From Deltaproteobacteria bacterium (GTDB lineage: Bacteria > Desulfobacterota > Desulfuromonadia > Desulfuromonadales > JAAYDE01), in assembly GCA_016934985.1 (NCBI GenBank), contig JAFGRU010000131.1, positions 1 to 33,466 on the forward strand: a DNA stretch of 33,466 nt. Direction: 5' to 3'. Positions 1 to 6,694 of the stretch are shown here, piece after piece; the stretch's first letter is position 1, and every line of letters starts with the position of its first letter. The translations under genes and the position numbers were made by a program. The notes below the pieces were generated by a model, which saw only the letters and a list, made by a program, of their open reading frames with translations, did not search any database and was not told the origin of the DNA.

Positions 1-75
1 GCCCATAGCTCAGTTGGTTAGAGCCGCCGGCTCATAACCGGTAGGTCCCAGGTTCGAGTCCTGGTGGGCCCACCA
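1..75 (+). tRNA. tRNA with CAT anticodon (probably tRNA-Ile2), 5' end cut off
   Basis: The D arm, the anticodon loop CTCATAA (anticodon CAT), the T arm with TTCGAGT and an encoded CCA at 73-75 are all visible. The 3' acceptor strand TGGGCCC (65-71) needs a 5' strand GGGCCCA, so the first two bases lie outside the window. CAT may mean elongator Met, or Ile2 after lysidine modification by TilS. The acceptor stem carries C4-G69 and C5-G68, the pairs reported to mark Ile2 for E. coli TilS, and the body resembles tRNA-Ile. I therefore lean to Ile2. Confidence 0.93.
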
Positions 76-133
76 TTTGGAAAAAAAGATGAGGCTGAAA
101 CTATTACCCATATTTAAAAGTCGATAAAAGAAA

Positions 134-168
134 AAAGTGCAACCGATGTAGGGTTGCACTTTTTTTTT
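134..168 (+). terminator. Intrinsic terminator of the tRNA
   Basis: The stem AGTGCAACC / GGTTGCACT (136-144 with 152-160) has a 7-base loop and runs into a T9 tract. It ends tRNA transcription and lies just ahead of the next gene, so the next gene cannot start within it. Confidence 0.9.
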
Positions 169-189
169 ACCCCACAAAAGATGGGCGGG

Positions 190-1317
190 ATGAAAGGTAA
201 AAGAAAGGCTTGTATTCAGGACCTTGTCGGTCTTGTCAATAGGCTCTACCCAACCGGGTTGGCTGAGGAATGGGACAATGTCGGGCTTCAGGTTGGCGAC
301 CCCAAAGGAACGGTCCAGCGGGTCATGGTTGCCCTGGACCCGAGCCTGGAGGTTGTCGAGAAGGCCATCGAGTCGGAGTGCCAGGCCCTTATAACTCATC
401 ATCCTCTACTCTTTCGTTCTTTGAAAAAAGTGGTGCCGGGTGGTGAAGTCGGCAGCATCCTGTTTCAAGTGATTCAAAACAACCTGGCTCTTGTGGTTGC
501 GCACACCAATCTGGACCGCGCGCGGGACGGCCTGAACGATTGGCTGGCCCAGCGTTTGGCGTTGCGTAATATCAAGCCTTTTGAAACCAAAAAGGGTGAG
601 CTGCTCAAGTTGGTTGTTTATGTCCCAAGCAATTTTGGAGAAGAAGTGGCAAACGCTCTTTTTGAAGCCGGTGCCGGCCATGTTGGGGAATACGACCAGT
701 GTTCTTTCAGAGCTACCGGCCAAGGCACTTTCCGCCCTGGCCCCGATACGTCCCCTTTCATGGGAGAGCCGGGCCGGCAAGAACGGGTTGAGGAATTGCG
801 TCTGGAAGTGATCGTTCCCCGTGAAAATATTGAGCAGGTGCGGCGCAAATTGCTCCAGACCCATCCCTATGAAGAAGTTGCCTACGACCTCATCCCCTTG
901 GAAAATTCGCGTCAGGATTTGGGCCTGGGTCGTATCGGGCGGCTGGCGGGGAAATTATCCTTGGAAGAGTTTGTCGAAAGTGTGAAGGAAAAGCTCGAGG
1001 TGCCGCTGGTTCGTCTTGTGGGGGATAGAGGGCAGACTATTGAGAAGGTTGCGGTTTGCGGTGGCGGTGGAGGTGGCCTTGTCGGCGAAGCTATCCGCCA
1101 GGGCGCAGATGTTCTGGTCACAGGCGATCTCAAGTACCACGAGGCCCGGAGCGCTGAATCGCAAGGGTTGGCAGTTATTGATGCGGGACATTTTCACACC
1201 GAAAAGTGGGTGGTCCCGAATCTGGCGGAGCGTTTGGAAAAAGAAGTGAATAAATCTGGATTTGAGATAGTGTTTTCGGAAATGAATCAGGAAATGGACC
1301 CTTTCAGAATAGTCTGA
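190..1317 (+). CDS. Nif3-like dinuclear metal centre protein (YqfO type)
   Basis: This 375-residue protein belongs to the Nif3/YbgI/YqfO family, a toroidal hexamer with a two-metal site. The family is sometimes annotated as GTP cyclohydrolase I type 2, but its physiological role is unsettled. Seen here are the N-terminal AEEWDNVGLQVGD signature (about residues 25-37), ITHHP (His70-His71), HTNLD (105-109), and near the C-terminus GDLKYHEA and DAGHFHTE, which together supply the expected metal ligands. The length of about 370 and the extra central segment (about 140-240) match the longer YqfO form with a PII-like insertion, not the 250-residue YbgI form. The frame is open from 154, but that stretch lies inside the terminator; ATG 190 (or ATG 181) is the likely start. 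The zinc-ribbon gene follows after 36 nt, a pairing common in deltaproteobacteria. Confidence 0.9.
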   Translation: MKGKRKACIQDLVGLVNRLYPTGLAEEWDNVGLQVGDPKGTVQRVMVALDPSLEVVEKAIESECQALITHHPLLFRSLKKVVPGGEVGSILFQVIQNNLALVVAHTNLDRARDGLNDWLAQRLALRNIKPFETKKGELLKLVVYVPSNFGEEVANALFEAGAGHVGEYDQCSFRATGQGTFRPGPDTSPFMGEPGRQERVEELRLEVIVPRENIEQVRRKLLQTHPYEEVAYDLIPLENSRQDLGLGRIGRLAGKLSLEEFVESVKEKLEVPLVRLVGDRGQTIEKVAVCGGGGGGLVGEAIRQGADVLVTGDLKYHEARSAESQGLAVIDAGHFHTEKWVVPNLAERLEKEVNKSGFEIVFSEMNQEMDPFRIV

Positions 1318-1353
1318 AGGTAAAAAAAGCTTAATTCCTGACGGAGGAAAGGC

Positions 1354-2070
1354 GTGCAACAAAAGATGGAAAATTTGGTGGAACTTCAACAGATTGATGA
1401 CAACATCAGTGAAACTCTAGCTGCCCGACGCAAGTTGGAAGAAGAAGGGATGGCGCTGACATCTGAGCTTGAAAAGATTCAGGAGGTTGTCGATAAGCTG
1501 ACCCTTGATCTTGATACGGCCGAAAAAGAAAAAAGGGAATTGGAGGAAATAGCAGTCCAGGGACAGGAAAAGATCAAAAAATCAGAAAAGCGGCTCCCCG
1601 AAATTCGTACTACCAAAGAGTACACGGCGGTTATGAAGGAGATTGACTCCGCGAAAAAGGCCAATCACGAGGTACAGGAAAAAATCAAATTGAAGGATAG
1701 TGATATTGAAGCGGTTACTCGTGAAAAGGACGAGAGTGAAAATACCTTAAACGAAATTCGTGCAAAGGTTGACGAGCGAAACGCGGAAATATCGCCACAA
1801 ATAGCGGAGTTTGATCAAAATTTGAGCGCCAAGGCCGAAAGCCGCGAACAACTGCTGAACAATCTTCCCTCATCTTTGAAAAGGCGTTATAAGATTCTGA
1901 TTGAACAACGGGCTGGAGTTGCTGTTGTGGAGGCCAAAGGCGGGGCCTGCCTTGGTTGCAACATGCGTTTACCGCCTCAATTTTTCAACAGCCTTCACAG
2001 TAGTGATGAAATCCAGAGCTGTCCTCACTGTAATCGGTTTCTCTATGTGAAAACCAAAGAAAACGCGTGA
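1354..2070 (+). CDS. Coiled-coil protein with C-terminal C4 zinc ribbon
   Basis: A 238-residue protein. About residues 5-170 are rich in Glu, Lys and Leu in heptad-like order, as in a long coiled-coil hairpin. The C-terminal domain has CLGC at 199-202 and CPHC at 223-226, a zinc-ribbon knuckle pair. This is the DUF164/zf-RING_7 architecture; the Helicobacter homologue has been crystallised, and nucleic-acid binding has been proposed but not settled. The start is GTG 1354, because GGAGG sits 7 nt upstream; the in-frame ATG at 1366 has no such site. It is probably co-transcribed with the Nif3-like gene, and rnpB follows directly. Confidence 0.88.
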   Translation: MQQKMENLVELQQIDDNISETLAARRKLEEEGMALTSELEKIQEVVDKLTLDLDTAEKEKRELEEIAVQGQEKIKKSEKRLPEIRTTKEYTAVMKEIDSAKKANHEVQEKIKLKDSDIEAVTREKDESENTLNEIRAKVDERNAEISPQIAEFDQNLSAKAESREQLLNNLPSSLKRRYKILIEQRAGVAVVEAKGGACLGCNMRLPPQFFNSLHSSDEIQSCPHCNRFLYVKTKENA

Positions 2071-2113
2071 GTTTTTTTTGACAAGAAAAGGCTTGTCGCT
2101 GTCAGGCTGAAGG

Positions 2114-2493
2114 GTGGTTAAAGAAGGACGGATGATCGCCGGTTTGCTGAAGCAGACGGGAGGAAAGTCCGGGCTCCACAGGGCTGGATGGTCCCTAACG
2201 GGGACCGGGGGTGACCCTAGGGAAAGTGCCACAGAAAACAGACCGCCCGTTGCAGGGTAAGGGTGAAAAGGCGAGGTAAGAGCTCACCAGTTCCGGTGGT
2301 GACGCCGGAAGCTTGGTAAACCCCATCCGGAGCAAGGCCAAATAGGGAAGCGTTTGAGGGTGGCCCGCCCGAGGCTTCCGGGTAAGGCCGCTTGAGGTTG
2401 CCGGCAACGGCAATCCTAGATGAATGATCATCGCCTCCTTTCGGGTAACCGGGTGGAGGAACAGAACCCGGCTTATGGACTTCTTTAGCCACC
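2114..2493 (+). ncRNA. rnpB: RNase P RNA, bacterial class A
   Basis: This is the catalytic RNA that matures tRNA 5' ends. The conserved core is present: GAGGAAAGTCCGGGCTCC near 2158-2176, ACAGAAAACAGACC near 2231, GGTAAACCCC near 2315, GATGAATGATCATC near 2420 and ACAGAACCCGGCTTA at 2461-2475. The ends are set by helix P1, in which 2114-2126 pairs with 2480-2492 over 13 positions including one G-U. The P1 arms define the boundaries to within a base or two. A TTGACA at 2078-2083 lies at the right distance for a -35 box, but the matching -10 is poor. Length (about 380 nt) is normal. Confidence 0.96.
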
Positions 2494-2523
2494 ATTCGTT
2501 ATTTCGAAAAAAAATTTAATTTC

Positions 2524-2552
2524 TTGGGTTGTAAGAATATCTCTTGTAGTAT
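2524..2552 (+). promoter_or_regulatory. Possible sigma-70 promoter for the small gene
   Basis: TTGGGT (2524-2529), a 17-bp spacer, then TAGTAT (2547-2552) followed by ATAAGG. It lies about 60 bp upstream of the start codon of the small conserved gene and downstream of rnpB. The -35 is weak. Confidence 0.4.
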
Positions 2553-2614
2553 ATAAGGATTAAGGTCAAGGCTTGTTGGCCAGTTGTTATTAAATGTGGT
2601 AGGAGGGCGTGACC

Positions 2615-2803
2615 ATGTTGATCCGGGTTTTGAAAAGAAATAACAGATTTGACATGATCAAAGAATATCTTTTGGAAGAGCATATCCAAGCAGGTGAAAT
2701 TATTAAATTTCATCGTTCCAGTGGCTGGGTTACTATTGGCCGTGATCCCGTTCGCGGTATGGGCAAGGTTAATTATATCGGTCCTGAAAGACGTCTCAAT
2801 TAA
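2615..2803 (+). CDS. Small conserved protein ending in GPERR motif
   Basis: A 62-residue protein starting MLIRVLKRNN and ending YIGPERRLN. AGGAGG at 2601-2606 lies 8 nt before ATG 2615, so this start is preferred over GTG 2609. The pattern of an N-terminal basic beta-strand, a DMIKEYLLEE helix, then FHRSSGWVTIGRDPVRG and a C-terminal GPERR reminds me of a family of small uncharacterised Geobacter proteins (GSU3473-like). That link is from memory. No enzymatic motif, membrane segment or signal peptide is visible. It is flanked by its own candidate promoter and a strong terminator, so it is probably monocistronic. Function unknown. Confidence 0.8.
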   Translation: MLIRVLKRNNRFDMIKEYLLEEHIQAGEIIKFHRSSGWVTIGRDPVRGMGKVNYIGPERRLN

Positions 2804-2860
2804 AGTAGCGTTTCTGGTTTAGCGTTCTTAAGTTTCGTCGTTGCTTTTTGAAAAATTGAA

Positions 2861-2893
2861 GGGCAGAAACCTGTTCAGGTTTCTGCCCTTTTT
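2861..2893 (+). terminator. Intrinsic terminator after the small gene
   Basis: An 11-bp perfect stem GGGCAGAAACC / GGTTTCTGCCC (2861-2871 with 2878-2888) with a 6-base loop, followed by TTTTTC. Confidence 0.93.
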
Positions 2894-3022
2894 CGTATAT
2901 TCCATCTTCTTAGCTTGAAAGCTGTAAATTTTAAAGATGTTGTTCTCTGGAAAGAAAATTCATTGGTTGGGTTTGGATTGACATTCAGGTGATTGTCTGA
3001 CTCGACCGGACATGAGAAAAAT

Positions 3023-3451
3023 ATGAAAGATTTTGTTCTCCACCCGAGATTAGCGGCAGATTGTTTTGTTTTGGGACAATTTGATTTCAGCTTGTTGCTG
3101 CTGATGAACAACTCTTTGGTCCCCTGGTTTATTTTGGTGCCCCGAACGTCTGTGCAGGAACTTTTTGAACTGGATGATAATGATCTGGCTACCCTTCTTG
3201 TTGAAATCAAAACTGTGTCAGACTATGTAAAACAAAATTTCAATGTTTCCAAACTCAATGTCGCCGCCATCGGCAATGTTGTCAGTCAACTTCACGTCCA
3301 TATTGTCGGGCGAGACCCTTCCGATTATTGCTGGCCAGGTGTTGTGTGGGGGGCGGAGGGAAAAAAGGAGTACAGTGAAAATCAGGTGAAAGAAATATGT
3401 ACGGCGTTAAGTGCCAACCTGGGAGGGAAATTCATGAAAATGTTTCCTTGA
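3023..3451 (+). CDS. HIT-family nucleotide-binding protein
   Basis: A 142-residue cytoplasmic protein of the histidine triad superfamily (nucleotide hydrolases and transferases such as Ap4A hydrolase-like proteins). The motif reads QLHVHIVGR at residues 89-97, after an N-terminal half with the usual FxLxxFxFSxLLLM-like strand and a VPR turn (39-41). The first His of His-x-His-x-His is replaced by Gln. My recollection is that a QLHVH subgroup followed by a WPxxVWG stretch is common in proteobacteria, and DYCWPGVVWG is present here. ATG 3023 is chosen; the frame extends to TTG 2993 without a usable ribosome site. The SprA-like gene follows after 53 nt. The substrate cannot be inferred. Confidence 0.85.
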   Translation: MKDFVLHPRLAADCFVLGQFDFSLLLLMNNSLVPWFILVPRTSVQELFELDDNDLATLLVEIKTVSDYVKQNFNVSKLNVAAIGNVVSQLHVHIVGRDPSDYCWPGVVWGAEGKKEYSENQVKEICTALSANLGGKFMKMFP

Positions 3452-3504
3452 CACGCCTGGAACAAAATTTGCTTAAATTCTGGCCCATTAAAGGAGGCGT
3501 CGGA

Positions 3505-4161
3505 ATGGACGGCATTTCAATTTATACACATGCGTCCCAAGATTGGCAGAATACCGCTCTGAACACCGGGCGGCGTACTCTTGTGGATGGAAGCCGTAAG
3601 GACCAGGGTGTCGAGAATACATCCCAGAAGGTCGAAAATTCCGATGAAAAATTTTCCCGAGCCCAGGATAGAGTGACGTTGAGTGCTGAGGCACAACAAA
3701 AATTGCGCGAGCTTTCCACCCGCGACCAGCAAGTTCGTGCCCATGAAGCGGCCCACGCCGCTGTCGGTGGCCGTTACGCCGGAGCCCCAAAATTGAGTTA
3801 TAAAGAAGGGCCGGACGGTCGACGTTATGCCACTGAAGGGGAAGTGAGTATTGATGTCTCTGAAGTTCCAGGCGATCCCGGGAAAACCCTGGAAAAGGCG
3901 GATATTGTAAAAAGAGCTGCTTTAGCACCGCAGAATCCTTCATCCGCCGATCGGGCTATTGCGGCCAAAGCCACTCAAATGGCCGCCAAAGCGCGAATGG
4001 AGATGTCGGCGGAAAATAATGAAAGCCTCCACGACGGGGTCAAAAGTGCTCTTGCAGGTACCAGCCAGGGGCAGAACGACCCGTTTGAAAATAATACTGA
4101 CTCCAACTCGGAACAACCAAATTTCCTGGGGCGGGGGCAGTTGCTGAGTATTCGTACCTGA
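3505..4161 (+). CDS. SprA-related putative metalloprotease, HEAAH motif
   Basis: A 218-residue protein with AAAGGAGG 7-14 nt before ATG 3505. Residues 76-86 read QVRAHEAAHAA, containing a zinc-binding HExxH (80-84), followed by a conserved-looking YKEGPDGRRYATEGEVSID block (99-117). This matches the SprA-related family (putative metalloprotease, PF12118 as I recall). The regions before residue 55 and after 165 are polar and low in complexity, with no signal peptide. A TTGACA at 3448-3453 lies over the stop codon of the HIT gene and may give a separate promoter, though its -10 is unclear. Substrate unknown; proteolytic activity is assumed from the motif only. Confidence 0.82.
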   Translation: MDGISIYTHASQDWQNTALNTGRRTLVDGSRKDQGVENTSQKVENSDEKFSRAQDRVTLSAEAQQKLRELSTRDQQVRAHEAAHAAVGGRYAGAPKLSYKEGPDGRRYATEGEVSIDVSEVPGDPGKTLEKADIVKRAALAPQNPSSADRAIAAKATQMAAKARMEMSAENNESLHDGVKSALAGTSQGQNDPFENNTDSNSEQPNFLGRGQLLSIRT

Positions 4162-4304
4162 CCCTGACTCCCTCACTTCCCACCTTTTTTCCATCTCCAA
4201 GCACACATTTGAAATCGCTGTTAATAACCATGCTTTTGACGTACCTCTAGATAGGTTTGTTTGGATTTTTGGCCGGACAAATCAGGGAAGTCTTTCCTGT
4301 TGTC

Positions 4305-5591
4305 TTACATCTGGTGCGGCTGCCCGGTCGTAGCCAGCACACTTGCCCATAAAGGCCCCTCCACATCAAGTTTCTTGCGCTTTGAAGCGGCCAGAGCAAT
4401 AGGCACATGAGTAAAACGGTGGTTCCAGAAGCCGACCACCATGTCGGTGCGGCCGGACATCCCGGCGTGCACGGCATTCTGCCCGAGCATCAGACAGAAT
4501 GCCGAGTCGTGGGGGTTGGCGGGGACGCTTCGGATCATATAACTGGGATCGATATATTTGACATTGACCTCCACCCCGATTTTTTGGAAATGATTTTTGA
4601 TGGCATCTCGCAAAAAAGGGCCGATATCGCTGTGTTTAAGATTCCCCGATTCATCATATTCCTTGGATACTTGCAGAAGATCCTGGCCGGCTCCCTCGGC
4701 GACCGCTATGACTGCATGACTTCGGTTTCCGAGCCGTGCCTGGAGACTTGCCAGAAAACCTTCCAGGGTAAACGGGACTTCAGGCACCAGACAGAAATTG
4801 ACATCAGGTTCGACCAATGCAGCTCCGGCAGTTATAAAGCCGGAGTCTCTGCCCATCAGTTTTACGAGGGTGACGCCGTTGGGTGCGCCGACCGCTTCGG
4901 AATGGGCTGCGTAAATGGCGCGCTGGGCCTCGGCAACGGCGGTTTCAAAGCCGAATGTTTTCTGGATATATGAGATATCATTGTCGATAGTTTTGGGGAT
5001 GCCGATGACGCTCAAGGGATAACCGCGCCGGAGAGCTTCTTCGGCAATTTTTTGGGCGCCTTTGAGTGTGCCGTCCCCCCCCAGGGTGAACAGCACCCCG
5101 ACCTGCAGTTCTTGAAGGTAGTCCACCATTTCAGCCGGGTCCTGGGGGCCGCGGGATGAACCAAGAATAGTCCCTCCCATGTTGTCGATGGGGTCGACGG
5201 TTTCGGGTGTGAGATCCATGGGAGTAACCCCATGACGTTTAATCAAGCCTCTGTAGCCGTAGCGGAAACCGTGAACTTTTCGAACCCCGTAGTGATGGAA
5301 AAGGCTCAGTACCACGGCGCGAATCACGTCGTTGAGACCCGGGCAGAGGCCGCCACAGGTGACAATACCGCATGCAAGCCTCGTCGGGTCAAAAAAAATT
5401 TGCCTGCGTGGGCCGGCCATCTCCAGTTCCGGTGGTTTGCAGCCAGAGTCAAAAAAGCTTTTCACCTGTTTGGGGCAGGCATGGTAGAGAAGGCGTTCAT
5501 CTTCGTCAATGAAACGGAATTCTTTGATGGGTGATGAATAGCGACATTCCCCGAGGCGTTTAATAGTGAAATTTAGATCAGGTTCCGGCAT
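4305..5591 (-). CDS. 6-phosphofructokinase, plant/Treponema-type group
   Basis: This 428-residue enzyme would phosphorylate fructose 6-phosphate to fructose 1,6-bisphosphate, the committed step of glycolysis. Seen are GGLCPGLN (80-87), GGDGT (171-175), PKTIDND (199-205, with the catalytic base Asp203) and KLMGRDSGF further on. Gly174, at the position of E. coli Gly104, favours ATP, whereas PPi enzymes have Asp there. Lys200, at the position of E. coli Gly124, is the residue seen in PPi enzymes and in plant-type ATP enzymes. This mixed signature and the long N-terminal extension fit the group of ATP-dependent long PFKs, but the phosphate donor is not certain from sequence. ATG 5591 is chosen because GGGAG lies 7 nt upstream; TTG 5597 is too close to it. 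Confidence 0.92.
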   Translation of the reverse strand: MPEPDLNFTIKRLGECRYSSPIKEFRFIDEDERLLYHACPKQVKSFFDSGCKPPELEMAGPRRQIFFDPTRLACGIVTCGGLCPGLNDVIRAVVLSLFHHYGVRKVHGFRYGYRGLIKRHGVTPMDLTPETVDPIDNMGGTILGSSRGPQDPAEMVDYLQELQVGVLFTLGGDGTLKGAQKIAEEALRRGYPLSVIGIPKTIDNDISYIQKTFGFETAVAEAQRAIYAAHSEAVGAPNGVTLVKLMGRDSGFITAGAALVEPDVNFCLVPEVPFTLEGFLASLQARLGNRSHAVIAVAEGAGQDLLQVSKEYDESGNLKHSDIGPFLRDAIKNHFQKIGVEVNVKYIDPSYMIRSVPANPHDSAFCLMLGQNAVHAGMSGRTDMVVGFWNHRFTHVPIALAASKRKKLDVEGPLWASVLATTGQPHQM

Positions 5592-5814
5592 GGGCAATCT
5601 CCCAAAAAAAGTTATGACTGGTTTCTTTTGTCATGCTGATGGCTATGCGACACTCTTTTCTGGAGCTTGATAAATATACAACAAATGAGAGTGAAATATT
5701 TTAAAGCTAGCACAAAAATTCCCGGATTTGCTGATTGAATGGAGCTTATTCAGAAAAAGGCCGAAATTTCAGTTCTGTGAAAAAGTATTATGGCACATAG
5801 CGGTGTGTGCTTTT

Positions 5815-5843
5815 CTGATAATCTTGATTAGATGTCCTGTCAA
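5815..5843 (-). promoter_or_regulatory. Possible sigma-70 promoter for the phosphofructokinase gene
   Basis: On the minus strand a perfect TTGACA (5843-5838), a 17-bp spacer, then TATCAG (5820-5815). It would give a leader of about 215 nt before ATG 5591. The -10 is only partial. Confidence 0.35.
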
Positions 5844-6224
5844 CTTCCCAGGTTTTTTCAGGATAACGAGGTGAACCATGATTTTTTTCTTCTTTTGTTT
5901 TGACCCAGGGGAGCTGAAACAAAAGATGACGTGATTCCCAAAAAGGGTGTTTGGTCTGTCCTTTTCCTGCGCGGTATTGACGATGAATTATTACACCAAA
6001 GGGAAAAAATCAGTGTACCTGAGCTGACAACCAAGTCCTGGCTTTTCTCCCCAAGGAAAAGTAATTTACCCGGCATGAAGAGTTGTTTAAATGCAACTCT
6101 AAATCTTGAAAAAGTACTTCATTTGCGACTCTTCCAATGTTTCAATGATCTCCCCTTGTTTTTAACTTCCTGTTTAAAAAGAGTTTTTTTTGAAGTTTGA
6201 GGGTAGACATATCTGGCATAAGGT
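5844..6224. other. Non-coding stretch, no supported gene
   Basis: AT-rich intergenic DNA between the divergent phosphofructokinase and regulator genes. Open frames here lack ribosome sites and recognisable sequence. One small hairpin, AGAGTTG / CAACTCT (6079-6085 with 6094-6100, 8-base loop), has no T tract. Nothing else is clear. Confidence 0.5.
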
Positions 6225-6254
6225 TTGCCCCTAAACGAACTGTGCTCATAGTAT
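6225..6254 (+). promoter_or_regulatory. Possible promoter of a small RNA
   Basis: TTGCCC (6225-6230), an 18-bp spacer, then TAGTAT (6249-6254), which would place transcription start near 6261. Four of six -10 bases match consensus. Support comes mainly from the structured segment and terminator downstream. Confidence 0.35.
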
Positions 6255-6260
6255 GGTGCC

Positions 6261-6425
6261 CCTTTCCTCTGGACTCCCTAGCATCATGGGGAACTGGTTT
6301 TTTTTGGGTGCTCCATCAAGTTTTCTTCGGAAATATCGTACTTTTCCCGACAGGTTTCCCCAAAATGCTCTCCCTGTTTCCGAAGAAGTCAAGCCCCGGG
6401 GGTGGTCCCCGGGGCTTGCTTTTTC
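6261..6425 (+). ncRNA. Candidate structured small RNA with terminator
   Basis: A perfect 11-bp inverted repeat, TTCTTCGGAAA (6323-6333) with TTTCCGAAGAA (6377-6387), encloses 43 nt that can itself pair (CAGG near 6351 with CCTG near 6373). Three bases later a strong terminator begins: AAGCCCCGGGG (6391-6401) with CCCCGGGGCTT (6407-6417), then GCTTTTT. A terminator this far from any upstream plus-strand gene implies a separate plus-strand transcript. The nearest upstream plus-strand gene ends at 4161, and the gene between is on the other strand. The length of about 165 nt is in the range of 6S or trans-acting RNAs, but I do not recognise a known family. The 5' end rests only on a weak promoter. 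Confidence 0.5.
6391..6425 (+). terminator. Strong intrinsic terminator in the 5592-6694 gap
   Basis: An 11-bp GC-rich stem with a 5-base loop, followed by GCTTTTT on the plus strand. There is no T tract in the minus direction. Confidence 0.85.
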
Positions 6426-6694
6426 CGGTGTCGTGGTGTGCTCACCCATCATTACCTAAAACTTTCGCTGCCACACTAAATAGGGCGCCATTCTAAGGTC
6501 TCGAAAAAGCGTTTGACAGCGGTCATCGGTCCTTGCCAATATGAAACTGTATCTGGGAGTTGTCTCCGGGTAATTGTGCAAGTGGCCTGTCAAAACCTCC
6601 GCTACCAACCCTTGAGTGTTCATCAGGTTTTTTTGAACATTTGTCAAGTCATGCACTTGCACTTTTTTCCCGATCCCAACCTCGGATTGAGGTC

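Noticed and set aside
154..189. N-terminal extension of the Nif3-like gene
   Set aside because: It lies inside the tRNA terminator and would code for a Phe-rich stretch unlike the family; the downstream ATG is preferred.
4407..4973. 188-codon plus-strand frame antisense to the phosphofructokinase gene
   Set aside because: A shadow of the true gene, which carries all catalytic motifs.
5790..5812. TGGCAC...TGTGC as a sigma-54 promoter
   Set aside because: The distance between GG and GC is 13 bp, not 10.
5931..6200. Plus-strand open frame of 89 codons
   Set aside because: It has no ribosome site and no recognisable sequence, and composition is that of AT-rich non-coding DNA.
6261..6425. 6S RNA identity for the candidate small RNA
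   Set aside because: I could not form the long closing stem and central bubble of 6S; the 3' part is an ordinary terminator.
6253..6459. Short open frames over the candidate small RNA
   Set aside because: They are explained by the two hairpins; both strands are open only because of inverted repeats.
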